Assembly: GCF_044430645.1 (NCBI RefSeq)
Contig: NZ_JAWUDN010000007.1
Coordinates: 174,965-238,964, forward strand
Direction of reading: 5' to 3'
Length of the DNA: 64,000 nucleotides
DNA from: Ewingella allii
Lineage (GTDB): Bacteria; Pseudomonadota; Gammaproteobacteria; Enterobacterales; Enterobacteriaceae
This document shows, piece by piece, positions 25,065 through 33,224 of the stretch (position 1 is the first letter of the stretch; each line of letters starts with the position of its first letter). Position numbers and translations under genes: made by a program. Under the pieces are notes generated by a model. The model saw only the letters and a program-made list of their open reading frames with translations. It was not told the DNA's origin and did no database searches.

Positions 25065-26021
25065 TCAACGCGTTGCGTCCGGGTAAAGCACCTTGGCGAG
25101 TTTTTCCACTGCGTCAATATTCGCCGGACCCGGCGTCAACTCGCTGTACTGTAACTTCACGTAGCGATGATTTTTAACCGCGGGCGTCTCCTTCATTAAT
25201 GGGTGAGATTCGAGGAAATGCTGTAAGGCCGCCGCGCCGCCGCCGGTTTGGTAATCCAGCAACACAATCACATCCGGCTCTTGGGTCGCCACGTTCTCCC
25301 ATGAGGTGGTGGTCCAACTGGCGTCCAGATTGTCCATAATGTTTTTACCCCCGGCGGCTTCAATAATTGCCGTCGGCATGGCGTATTTCCCGCTGGTGAA
25401 GGGCTTGTCCTCGCCGGAATCATACACAAAAACTTTTAGCGCTTTCTGTTTACCTATCTTCTGTTGCATGGCTGCGACGCGAGCTTTCCAGCCATCGACC
25501 AATTTTTGCGCCTCTTCGCGTTTGCCGAAAATTTCGCCCAGCTTCAACTCGTCGCCATACAGCAAATCCATGCTGGCGCGCGGGCGATGCTTGTCGACAA
25601 AAATACAGCTTTCGGTCAGCACCAGCGTTTTCACCCCGTAGTGGGCGAGCGACTGTGGCGTGACGTCGCCGCCCAATTTCATGCCATAGTTCCAACCGGC
25701 AAAAAACAGGTCAGGGGCGACGGTAACCAGAGTTTCTAAAGAGGGGTATTTGGCAGCCAGTTCGGGGATATTTCCCTGCTGAATCTTGAATTCTGGCGTC
25801 ACTTTGTACCAGCCGCTAATCCCGGTCACGCCAACAATATGGCTTTGCAAACCCAAAGCAAAAGCCATTTCCGACATATTTAAATCGTTGATCACGGCGC
25901 GCTGCGGGGCCTGAGTAAAAGTCAGCGGCTGGCCGCAGTTGTCCACCGTAACCGGGAAGCCGCTGGCAAAGGTCAAACTGGAGAACAGTAAACCGGGCAA
26001 CAGAAAGGCGAGTTTTTTCAT
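25065..26021 (-). CDS. Periplasmic metal-chelate binding protein, FecB/BtuF fold
   Basis: This 318-residue protein has a clear signal peptide (MKKLAFLLPGLLFSSLTFASG, cut near residue 20) and the cluster A-II binding-protein fold: APQRAVINDLNMSEMAFALGL, SGKYAMPTAIIEAAGGKNIMDNL, ATQEPDVIVLLDY. It would capture a chelated metal or corrinoid in the periplasm. Ligand specificity is not readable. The upstream Zur-like box hints at zinc-related control; PA2913 of Pseudomonas is a zinc-responsive example of this type, cited from memory. Confidence 0.87.
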   Translation of the reverse strand: MKKLAFLLPGLLFSSLTFASGFPVTVDNCGQPLTFTQAPQRAVINDLNMSEMAFALGLQSHIVGVTGISGWYKVTPEFKIQQGNIPELAAKYPSLETLVTVAPDLFFAGWNYGMKLGGDVTPQSLAHYGVKTLVLTESCIFVDKHRPRASMDLLYGDELKLGEIFGKREEAQKLVDGWKARVAAMQQKIGKQKALKVFVYDSGEDKPFTSGKYAMPTAIIEAAGGKNIMDNLDASWTTTSWENVATQEPDVIVLLDYQTGGGAAALQHFLESHPLMKETPAVKNHRYVKLQYSELTPGPANIDAVEKLAKVLYPDATR

Positions 26022-26048
26022 GAGGTTGTCCTAGAGAAAGGTAAAACA

Positions 26049-26831
26049 TTAAGCGCACAAAGGCGCTTCAAAAATGCGTAAAGGATTGCCAGTAATAGGG
26101 TGGGTGACGGTGTAACTTTCCATACCGAACACGCGGTTTATTATTTGAGCAGACAGCGCGATTTCGGGATAACCCCAGATCACCAGCCTGCCTTTTTGCA
26201 TCACTACGACGCGATCGGCGAAAGGTTCGATAAGAGGCAAATCATGCAGCACGGCGATGGTCGAAATTCCCTTGCTGCGCACCAGCGACAAAAGCGTCGC
26301 GCGACTTAAAGGGTCGAGATGATTGGTCGGTTCATCGAGCAGCAACAATTGCGGAGTTTGGGCAAAAGCGCGAGCCAAGGCGGCGCGCTGTTTTTCTCCG
26401 CCGGAGAGTGACCCGATCAGTCGATGTCGCAAATGTTCCAGTTTGGTATCCACCAGTGCGCGCTCAATACAACGCCGATGATGAAGGGGCGTGCAGCAGT
26501 GGTGATGGGGAATGCGGCCGAGGGCGACATAGTCTTCAACCAGCAGTCGCGGATCGGGCGGATCGTTCTGCGCCACAATCGCAATATGCTTGGCGCGCTC
26601 TTGCCGCGAGAAGCTGGCCAACGGCTGACCGTTGAGCAAAATGCTTCCTTCGCTTGGCACGAGTTCGCTGGTCAGGGCGCGAAGTAAAGTCGATTTACCA
26701 CTGCCATTCGGCCCGATCACCGCTAAACATTCCTCTGCTTCGAGCTGGAAATTTACTTCGCTAATTAACAGGTTATTGCGCTGCGTGCAGATACTTAGGC
26801 CTTCAATGCTAAGAACGTTGGGAGTGGACAT
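26049..26831 (-). CDS. FecE/FepC-type ABC importer ATPase
   Basis: This 260-residue ATPase has Walker A GPNGSGKST near residue 39, signature LSGGEKQRAALARAF near 143, Walker B LLLLDEPTNHLD and the H-loop IAVLHDLPLIEPFADRVVVMQKGRLV. It powers the FecCD-type permease encoded two genes later. The start at 26831 (MSTPNVLSIEGL) is chosen; the frame extends upstream only across the putative promoter and operator. First gene of the operon. Confidence 0.89.
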   Translation of the reverse strand: MSTPNVLSIEGLSICTQRNNLLISEVNFQLEAEECLAVIGPNGSGKSTLLRALTSELVPSEGSILLNGQPLASFSRQERAKHIAIVAQNDPPDPRLLVEDYVALGRIPHHHCCTPLHHRRCIERALVDTKLEHLRHRLIGSLSGGEKQRAALARAFAQTPQLLLLDEPTNHLDPLSRATLLSLVRSKGISTIAVLHDLPLIEPFADRVVVMQKGRLVIWGYPEIALSAQIINRVFGMESYTVTHPITGNPLRIFEAPLCA

Positions 26832-26858
26832 GGCAATAGGTTCGTCAAAAGATAATAT

Positions 26859-26873
26859 TGTTATGTTATAACA
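26859..26873. promoter_or_regulatory. Zur-like box upstream of the importer operon
   Basis: TGTTATGTTATAACA differs at one position from the core TGTTATA-N-TATAACA of enterobacterial Zur sites. It lies 28 bases before the first ATG of the ATPase-binding protein-permease operon, on top of the expected promoter. This would place the importer under zinc-dependent repression. The match is by eye from remembered consensus. Confidence 0.5.
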
Positions 26874-26986
26874 TATCAATATGAAGTGAAATCAAAATAA
26901 ATTGGCATTTTTGGGGCTATGATCGCCAAAAGCCTTGGGTAAATTGATGCAGCTGAGCTGCCTAATATTGGCGATTCGCATTCTCA

Positions 26987-27017
26987 GTGACTCCAGACTT
27001 AATAGGTCTGGAGTCAC
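26987..27017. repeat. 12-bp perfect stem-loop before the integrase
   Basis: Arms GTGACTCCAGAC and GTCTGGAGTCAC with loop TTAATAG. No long T-run follows. It lies 72 bases before the integrase gene and could be a terminator, an integrase-related site or a regulatory RNA structure; sequence alone does not decide. Confidence 0.6.
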
Positions 27018-27088
27018 AAAGGTTTTGCCTCGGTTTACTGAAGTTGTTATAACTGCGCACCGGACTTTTGCCTGTAGAAATTACCTGA

Positions 27089-28201
27089 ATGAACCAAGCC
27101 GTGACAGAACCCGACATCGCCGCCGATCAGGTAGGCCGCCATGTGATCCTTTTTCTTAACCAGATCAAGAATGCGCCACTGACCGAGCTGGATAATATGG
27201 AAGAAGAGGGCAACGCAACCGTCGAGCAGGTGATGAAGGTGTGGATCAGACTGTCGTTGATGATCACGCGGCGTCGCCCGGAAATTGCGATTTCTTCTCT
27301 GCTCAAACACGTGCTGCCGATGATTGGTTCGCTGCCGCTGAATAAAGTGACGCGACTGCGACTCAACCGGCTATTTAACGTGCTGCTGGCCGATGGAAAA
27401 ATTGCCGAAGCCAAGCGCGTTTTTGCTCTGTGCAAACAGTTTATGAGCTGGGCGGAAACCCAAGGTTATATCGAACACTCACCGATTGGTTCGATGAAAC
27501 GGCGAGACGTCGGCGGGCGAAATACGCCGCCAAGAGAGCGATCTCTGACCGACGCAGAAATCTGGATTTTCTGGCATGGCCTTGATTTATGGGATATTTC
27601 AGAGCAATGCCGCTGGGCTTTACGCCTCTGTTTGCTCACTGCGAGACGCCCGGATGAAGTGGTTCGGGCGCGCAAAGACGAGTTTCATTTAACCATTGGT
27701 TTGTGGCGTCAGGGGCAGAGAAATAAGTCCCGCCGTGACCACAGTTTGCCGCTCACCGCGATGATGACCCGCTGCGTTGATGCACTTTTCGCAGCCAGTC
27801 CGGCCGAAAGCCCGTGGCTGGTGCCTTCGCCTTCGGACCCGCAAAAACCTTTATCGCGCGGGGCGATCACCCAGGTTTTGCGCAGAATGGTCCGCGCAGA
27901 AAGAGGGCTGGGCATCGAGGCTTTCACCACCCGAGATTTGCGCCGAACCGCGCGATCCAAACTCGCATCATTGAATATCGCCAACGACGTGGCACGTAAA
28001 ATCATGAACCACTCGCTGGAAGGCATCGACCGCGTCTACGACACCCACGACTATTTACCGCAGATGAAACAGGCGCTAGAAGCCCTGTCCGCAGACATCG
28101 AGCGGATAATTTCCAGCGACTCCTACCAAAGCCTCCACCACCGTTATCAAGGCGAATCGCTACAAATTAGCGAACGATCGCTGCTTTTTATGGTGGGTTA
28201 A
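27089..28201 (+). CDS. Tyrosine recombinase, P4-type integrase
   Basis: This recombinase of 370 residues has an N-terminal core-binding domain (about 50-130) and a catalytic domain with Arg in LTARRPDEVVRAR, the second Arg block TTRDLRRTARSKL, the His position in KIMNHSLEGID and the nucleophile Tyr in RVYDTHDYL. Such enzymes integrate prophages and genomic islands by strand exchange through a covalent tyrosine-DNA bond. The usual first His of the HxxR motif reads Arg here, as in some enterobacterial integrases. The N-terminal arm domain looks short. No tRNA gene or island boundary is visible nearby, so it may be a leftover of an excised or decayed element. Confidence 0.85.
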   Translation: MNQAVTEPDIAADQVGRHVILFLNQIKNAPLTELDNMEEEGNATVEQVMKVWIRLSLMITRRRPEIAISSLLKHVLPMIGSLPLNKVTRLRLNRLFNVLLADGKIAEAKRVFALCKQFMSWAETQGYIEHSPIGSMKRRDVGGRNTPPRERSLTDAEIWIFWHGLDLWDISEQCRWALRLCLLTARRPDEVVRARKDEFHLTIGLWRQGQRNKSRRDHSLPLTAMMTRCVDALFAASPAESPWLVPSPSDPQKPLSRGAITQVLRRMVRAERGLGIEAFTTRDLRRTARSKLASLNIANDVARKIMNHSLEGIDRVYDTHDYLPQMKQALEALSADIERIISSDSYQSLHHRYQGESLQISERSLLFMVG

Positions 28202-28315
28202 TTTTTGTCGGCTGAATTTAAAGTGTGACAGAATTTCTCATGAAACCGGTATGAAATGAATTAATGCTAGACTTTGCTCTGTACTTTGCATGGTCAGAGA
28301 ACGGAGAGAATAATA

Positions 28316-30457
28316 ATGAATTTAACAAAAACGACGACCACCGGTTTGCCTGCGCCGACACAGACTCTGTATTTAAGTGGCCGCAGTTCAGAGGAAAAAC
28401 GACAGGAGATCCTCAACTATTTTCAGCAGACTTGGGCACTGTATGAGCGTCTTTTCGACTGTCTGGACGACGAGCGCGCTTACTTCAATAAGGCCATTTC
28501 CCTGCGTCACCCGCTGATTTTCTACTTCGGCCATACCGCGACTTTTTACATCAACAAGCTAATGGCCGCGGGGCTGATTAAGCATCGCATTGATGATGAA
28601 ATTGAAGCCATGCTGGCTATCGGCGTGGATGAAATGAGCTGGGACGATCTTGATAACAGTCACTACAGCTGGCCGAGCGTGGCGCAGTTGCGAGATTATC
28701 GTGGCAAGGTTCGCTCGTTAATTACTCAGTTTATCAAAGAGATGCCCCTTGAATTGCCTTTGGATTGGGAAAGCCCGGCGTGGGTGATTTTGATGGGTAT
28801 CGAGCATGAACGCATTCACCTCGAAACCTCCAGTGTGTTGATCCGCCAGTTGCCGATCGAGTGGGTGAAGCCGCAGGAGCACTGGCCTGTCTGTCCTCAA
28901 TCGAGAACCGAACGCGGCGAAGTTCCGGCGAACTCATTGGTTTCGCAAAAAGGTGGCGAGATCACTTTGGGCAAAACGGATGATACTTATGGCTGGGATA
29001 ACGAATATGGTTCGTTCAAGACCGAGGTAAAACCTTTTAAAGCCAGCAAAATGCTGGTCAGCAATGCTGAGTTTTTTGAGTTTATTCAGGCCGGTGGTTA
29101 TCAAAATAACGACTGGTGGGATGAAGAAGGGCAAGGCTGGCGAGACTTTGCGCAGGCAGTCTGCCCGACATTTTGGGTGGGCGATCTCGCCTCGCCTGAA
29201 TCTTTGAAGCTGCGCCTGATGACGGAAGAGATCCCCATGCCGTGGGACTGGCCTGCCGAGGTAAATCAGCTGGAAGCCGCCGCGTTCTGCCGCTGGAAGG
29301 CGGATGAAACCGGTAAGTCTATCCAGTTGCCGACCGAGGCCGAATGGTACGTTTTACGCGACCATGTTGAGGGCGACCAGCCAGACTGGCAACAGGCGCC
29401 GGGCAATATTAATCTGGCGTGGTGGGCCTCTTCCTGCCCGGTAGACCAGTTCCCGCAAGGGGATTTTTACGACGTGGTCGGCAATGTCTGGCAGTGGACG
29501 ACCACGCCAATTGGCGGTTTTTCGGGTTTCCGCGTCCACCCGCTGTATGACGATTTTTCCACGCCAACCTTTGATGGCAAGCACTCCATCATCAAGGGCG
29601 GCAGCTGGATTTCTACCGGCAACGAAGCGTTACGCTCCTCGCGCTATGCCTTCCGTCGGCACTTCTTCCAACACGCGGGCTTTCGCTACGTGGTGTCTAC
29701 TCATCAGGAAAAACAGATTGTGAATCCGTACGAAACTGACACCTTGGTGTCGCAATACCTTGATTTTCAATACGGTAAGTCCTACTTCGGCGTGGATAAC
29801 TACGCCTGTGCTTTGGTCGCCATCGCTGAAAAACTCTGTGATAAACGCCAGCGCGCTTTGGATATCGGCTGCGCCACCGGCCGCGCCAGCTTTGAGTTGG
29901 CCCGCTCATTTGAGCAGGTCACCGGTCTGGACTACTCGGCGCGCTTCATTGATGTAGCGCTGTCACTGGCCGCCGGAGAAGAGTTACGCTATCTGATTCA
30001 GGAGGAGGGCGAGCTGATGGAGTACTGCCACGCTCGCTTGTCGGATGTCGGACTGAGTGCCGAACTGGCGGCGAAAGTGCATTTCTCGCAGGGCGATGCC
30101 TGTAACCTCAAGCCGCAGAAAGAGCCTTATGATCTGGTGCTGGCGTCCAATTTGATTGACCGCCTGCGCGAGCCGAAGCGTTTCTTGCGTGACGTTGTCA
30201 CTATGATCCGTCCCGGCGGCATTCTGATGCTCTCTTCGCCATACACCTGGCTGGAAGAGTTTACGCCGAAGGAGAATTGGCTGGGGGGCGTGCGTGAGAA
30301 TGGCGAGGCCCTGACCACTCACCAAGCCTTGCAGCGCCTGCTGTCGAGTGACTTTGAAGAAGCGCAGCCGCCAATGGATGTGCCTTTTGTGATCCGCGAG
30401 ACGGCGCGTAAATATCAGCACACCGTGGCCCAGTTAACGGTTTGGCGTAAGAAGTAA
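28316..30457 (+). CDS. ovoA: Ovothiol synthase OvoA with C-terminal methyltransferase
   Basis: This protein of 713 residues has three parts: a DinB-like N-terminal domain with iron ligands His73 (FGHT) and HERIHLE (His164, His168, Glu170), a formylglycine-enzyme-like sulfatase-modifying domain (about 215-460, ending WISTGNEALRSSRYAFRRHFFQHAGFRYV), and a SAM methyltransferase (ALDIGCATGRASFE, about 515 onward). OvoA joins cysteine to histidine at C5 as a sulfoxide using iron and oxygen; the methyltransferase part later N-methylates to ovothiol A. The start is the ATG at 28316, behind GGAGAG. A strong terminator follows. The sulfoxide lyase OvoB is not adjacent. Confidence 0.92.
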   Translation: MNLTKTTTTGLPAPTQTLYLSGRSSEEKRQEILNYFQQTWALYERLFDCLDDERAYFNKAISLRHPLIFYFGHTATFYINKLMAAGLIKHRIDDEIEAMLAIGVDEMSWDDLDNSHYSWPSVAQLRDYRGKVRSLITQFIKEMPLELPLDWESPAWVILMGIEHERIHLETSSVLIRQLPIEWVKPQEHWPVCPQSRTERGEVPANSLVSQKGGEITLGKTDDTYGWDNEYGSFKTEVKPFKASKMLVSNAEFFEFIQAGGYQNNDWWDEEGQGWRDFAQAVCPTFWVGDLASPESLKLRLMTEEIPMPWDWPAEVNQLEAAAFCRWKADETGKSIQLPTEAEWYVLRDHVEGDQPDWQQAPGNINLAWWASSCPVDQFPQGDFYDVVGNVWQWTTTPIGGFSGFRVHPLYDDFSTPTFDGKHSIIKGGSWISTGNEALRSSRYAFRRHFFQHAGFRYVVSTHQEKQIVNPYETDTLVSQYLDFQYGKSYFGVDNYACALVAIAEKLCDKRQRALDIGCATGRASFELARSFEQVTGLDYSARFIDVALSLAAGEELRYLIQEEGELMEYCHARLSDVGLSAELAAKVHFSQGDACNLKPQKEPYDLVLASNLIDRLREPKRFLRDVVTMIRPGGILMLSSPYTWLEEFTPKENWLGGVRENGEALTTHQALQRLLSSDFEEAQPPMDVPFVIRETARKYQHTVAQLTVWRKK

Positions 30458-30466
30458 CTTTGCAAT

Positions 30467-30506
30467 AAAAAAGCGCAGCCCGGAGTGATTTAGGGCTGCG
30501 CTTTTT
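30467..30506. terminator. Bidirectional terminator between ovoA and PTS gene
   Basis: An A-run followed by GCGCAGCCC, an 11-base loop, GGGCTGCGC and a T-run. The A/T tails on both sides allow it to work for ovoA on the plus strand and for the PTS gene on the minus strand. Confidence 0.88.
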
Positions 30507-30524
30507 CTTATCTACATCCATATC

Positions 30525-31907
30525 TCACGGCTTTTCGGTCTCCGGAATGGGCAGTTTCGCTAGTCTAGTTTTGCCATAAATAATGGTTAGGATGGCTGGG
30601 ACGCTAAAGGCGACGGCGATAGCGGCGACTTCGTAAATCATCTTCGAGTCAGGGCCACTGAACAGGCCGAGCTCAAACACGTTCAGCACCGGCAAGAAAC
30701 TGTAGGTTTTCACCCCTAGCAGGCCGGTTATTCCGCCACCCAGCGCCGCGCCGATGCAGCCAAACACAAACAGCATGCGGTACTTCAGGTTCACCCCATA
30801 CAACGCCGGTTCGGTGATGCCAAAGAAGGCGGAAATAGAGGCTGAAATGGCAATCTGCTTATCTTTCACATTGCGGGCGATGAAGATTGCGCCAAAGGCC
30901 GCGCCGAATTGCCCCATCACCGCCGACATAAACATCGGCATAATGGTGTCGAAGCCCGACACCTGAATATTAATCAGCGCAATCGGGATAATGCCCCAAT
31001 GCACCCCGAATACCACGAACAACTGACCAATGCCTGCCAGCAGCGCGCCGGAAATCACCGGGCTGAGCTGGTAAAGCCAGAAGTAGCCTTTGGCGATGCC
31101 GATGCCCACGTAGTCAGCAATCGGGCCGATAAAGGTGAATACCACGAAACCGGTGATAATCAGCGATAGGCAGGGGACAAACACCAGCGCGGCGACTTCC
31201 GGGATGACTTTCTTCAGATAGCGTTCGACATAGCTGAGGAAAAGTACCGCGAAAATCGCCGGGATCACCGCGCCGCCGTAGATTTTCATGCTTAACGACA
31301 GGCCAAAGACGCTGATCGCGGCGGGAATGTCCGTGGTGGTCAGTGGGTACACCATGGCCGCCGTCAAGGCTAACGCAATGTATTTATTGGTTTTAAACTT
31401 CTCTGCGGCAGTCACAGCAATAAAAAGCGGTAGGAAGGTAAACACGCCGCTGGCCAGTGCGTTAAACACGGTAAAGACATAGGCATCGGTATGGACCAGA
31501 TTCATGGTTTGCAGTAAAACCACGATACCCTTGAGCATGCCGACGCCCGCCAACACGCCGATGTAAGGGGTGAAAATGGCCGAGATATTGGAAAGAAGAC
31601 GGTTAAACAGCGAGGTTTTTTCCACGGGTTCGGCAACCGTCTGGCTTTCAGGTTCGACGACCCGAGCCTGCTCAATCGCCCTATAAACATGCTCGACTTG
31701 CGGGCCGATGACGATCTGGAACTGGCTATTGTTATTGATAACTTTAATGATATCCGGCATGTCGTTGAGAGCAGGCTCATTAACCTTGGTGAGATCTTTT
31801 AGATTAAAACGTAACCGCGTGGCGCAATGCGTGAGATATTCAATATTGTTATCACCACCAATATCAGAAATAATCTGACTTGCCATCATCTTATAACCAA
31901 TAGCCAT
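30525..31907 (-). CDS. PTS permease, beta-glucoside-family EIIBC
   Basis: This 460-residue protein has EIIB with the phospho-acceptor in EYLTHCATRLRF (Cys28), a linker, and an EIIC domain from about 105 with GITEPALYGVNLKYR near 360. As with the other PTS protein here, EIIA is missing, so it must rely on EIIA-Glc. It follows the SIS-domain gene by 20 bases in the same direction. The pair suggests uptake of a phosphorylated amino-sugar-like or glycated compound, processed by the SIS enzyme. Confidence 0.88.
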   Translation of the reverse strand: MAIGYKMMASQIISDIGGDNNIEYLTHCATRLRFNLKDLTKVNEPALNDMPDIIKVINNNSQFQIVIGPQVEHVYRAIEQARVVEPESQTVAEPVEKTSLFNRLLSNISAIFTPYIGVLAGVGMLKGIVVLLQTMNLVHTDAYVFTVFNALASGVFTFLPLFIAVTAAEKFKTNKYIALALTAAMVYPLTTTDIPAAISVFGLSLSMKIYGGAVIPAIFAVLFLSYVERYLKKVIPEVAALVFVPCLSLIITGFVVFTFIGPIADYVGIGIAKGYFWLYQLSPVISGALLAGIGQLFVVFGVHWGIIPIALINIQVSGFDTIMPMFMSAVMGQFGAAFGAIFIARNVKDKQIAISASISAFFGITEPALYGVNLKYRMLFVFGCIGAALGGGITGLLGVKTYSFLPVLNVFELGLFSGPDSKMIYEVAAIAVAFSVPAILTIIYGKTRLAKLPIPETEKP

Positions 31908-31927
31908 GTTATTTCCTTCATTAAACC

Positions 31928-33010
31928 TTAGTTATAATCACCGGGTTTGGTTTTACTTTTCACCGAGACGCCAAAATCGGTAAAAATACGCTGGCCGAGG
32001 TTATTGCCTTTATCTTCAGCAATATGATGAGCCAATATTTGGAAGGGGATCACAGCAATCAGTGGCGCAATATATTCGCTGACGTTGGCATCAATCGCTA
32101 AAGTTCGCGGCTCATCGCTTGTGCCAATCTTCAGGCTGTAAATAAAGGGTGTGCATTTCTTCTCATATTCTCTTAGCAGCAACAAACGCTCTTTGGCGAC
32201 GCTTTCCACTTCGATAAAGAAGAGGCGATGTTGCGGATTCACCTCGAAATAGGGACCGTGCATGAAGGTTTCCATCTCAATACCTTGAGAGGGAACGCGC
32301 ACCGTTTCGGCAAATTTGGTCGCCATCTCCTGACAAACGCCCACCGCCGGGCCATAGCCGATACTGGTGAAACGCGGCGAGTCGACCAGCTCTTCCTTCC
32401 AGGTTTGGTAGAAGGTTTCGGTGTCATCAATGATGGTTGGAATGGCGTCGATGGCGGCTTTAAACATCGCCAGTTCGGCGTGTTCTTGCTGTTCACTAAT
32501 GGCGCCTTCGGCTCTGGCACTGCGTAAACCTAGTAACATCAGGGTAAGGATCGTCGCGGTATAACCTTTGGTGACGTAGCCTACACGTTCTTCACCGTTT
32601 TGAATATCAATAGCGATATCAACGCTCTTCGCCAGTTCGCTGTCCATCTTGCTGGTGACGCCGTAGGTTTGCGCTTTGCTGTACTGCTTAATGTGGCGCA
32701 TGGCGTTCAGCGTGGAGGTGCTTTCGCCACTTTGGGAAACGCCCATGACTAAATCAATCGCTGGGTTTGGCTTTTCAAAGAGCTGATAATTGAAAGGTTC
32801 TTCGATAGTAATTCTGGCGCGGGTTAGTTTCTCAATATAATACTTGGCGCTTTTTGCCGCATTAATACTGGAGCCGGTGGCGAGTATTAACCACTCTTTC
32901 TTATCTTGAATAACAGGGATGGTCTTAGGATATCCATTAAGGATATTTAACAATACTTCATGCTGCTGATGAATATAGGTCATCATGGTCGGCTTCACGG
33001 TCTTCTCCAT
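31928..33010 (-). CDS. SIS-domain sugar isomerase/deglycase-like protein
   Basis: This protein of 360 residues has two SIS (sugar isomerase) domains: ILATGSSINAAKSAKYYIEKL at about 45-66, VMGVSQSGESTSTLNAMRHIK near 110, and a second half with GYGPAVGVCQEMATKFAETVRVPSQGIEMETFMHGPYFEV. It resembles the isomerase half of GlmS and the FrlB/GfrF-type deglycases for glycated amino-acid phosphates, as well as AgaS. It probably acts on the 6-phosphate delivered by the following PTS permease. Specificity cannot be fixed from sequence. Confidence 0.8.
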   Translation of the reverse strand: MEKTVKPTMMTYIHQQHEVLLNILNGYPKTIPVIQDKKEWLILATGSSINAAKSAKYYIEKLTRARITIEEPFNYQLFEKPNPAIDLVMGVSQSGESTSTLNAMRHIKQYSKAQTYGVTSKMDSELAKSVDIAIDIQNGEERVGYVTKGYTATILTLMLLGLRSARAEGAISEQQEHAELAMFKAAIDAIPTIIDDTETFYQTWKEELVDSPRFTSIGYGPAVGVCQEMATKFAETVRVPSQGIEMETFMHGPYFEVNPQHRLFFIEVESVAKERLLLLREYEKKCTPFIYSLKIGTSDEPRTLAIDANVSEYIAPLIAVIPFQILAHHIAEDKGNNLGQRIFTDFGVSVKSKTKPGDYN

Positions 33011-33046
33011 TATTAACGATGTCTTTTAGGTTTTTAAATGAAAAAC

Positions 33047-33062
33047 CTGAAAACGTTTTCAG
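33047..33062. promoter_or_regulatory. 16-base palindromic LacI-family operator
   Basis: CTGAAAACGTTTTCAG is a perfect palindrome with the central CG typical of LacI/GalR-family sites. It lies 37 bases upstream of the SIS gene, and a LacI-family regulator is the next gene upstream on the same strand. Direct repression of the SIS-PTS operon is the obvious reading. Confidence 0.85.
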
Positions 33063-33120
33063 TAAAATAGGAGTCGGCAATAGGAAGATCAATACGACAA
33101 GATTGAAACTGTGAGCGAAG

Positions 33121-33153
33121 TGGCAAAAGGCTGGGTTAAAACGCCTTTTGCCA
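33121..33153. terminator. 11-bp stem-loop between LacI and SIS genes
   Basis: TGGCAAAAGGC and GCCTTTTGCCA flank an 11-base loop. A second stem, GGCTTGAG / CTCAAGCC with a six-base loop, lies at 33194-33215, just after the LacI-type gene ends. One or both may end its transcript; neither has a clear T-run. Confidence 0.5.
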
Positions 33154-33224
33154 AGGGGGAGTGCGCTTTTGGATTTAACGGGGAGTGACGGATGGCTTGA
33201 GCAAACACTCAAGCCGGGACAAGC

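Noticed and set aside
29984..30421. 145-codon minus-strand frame opposite ovoA
   Set aside because: Antisense shadow of the OvoA methyltransferase domain.
30909..31169. Plus-strand frame opposite the second PTS gene
   Set aside because: Shadow translation, low-complexity His/Arg composition, no family.
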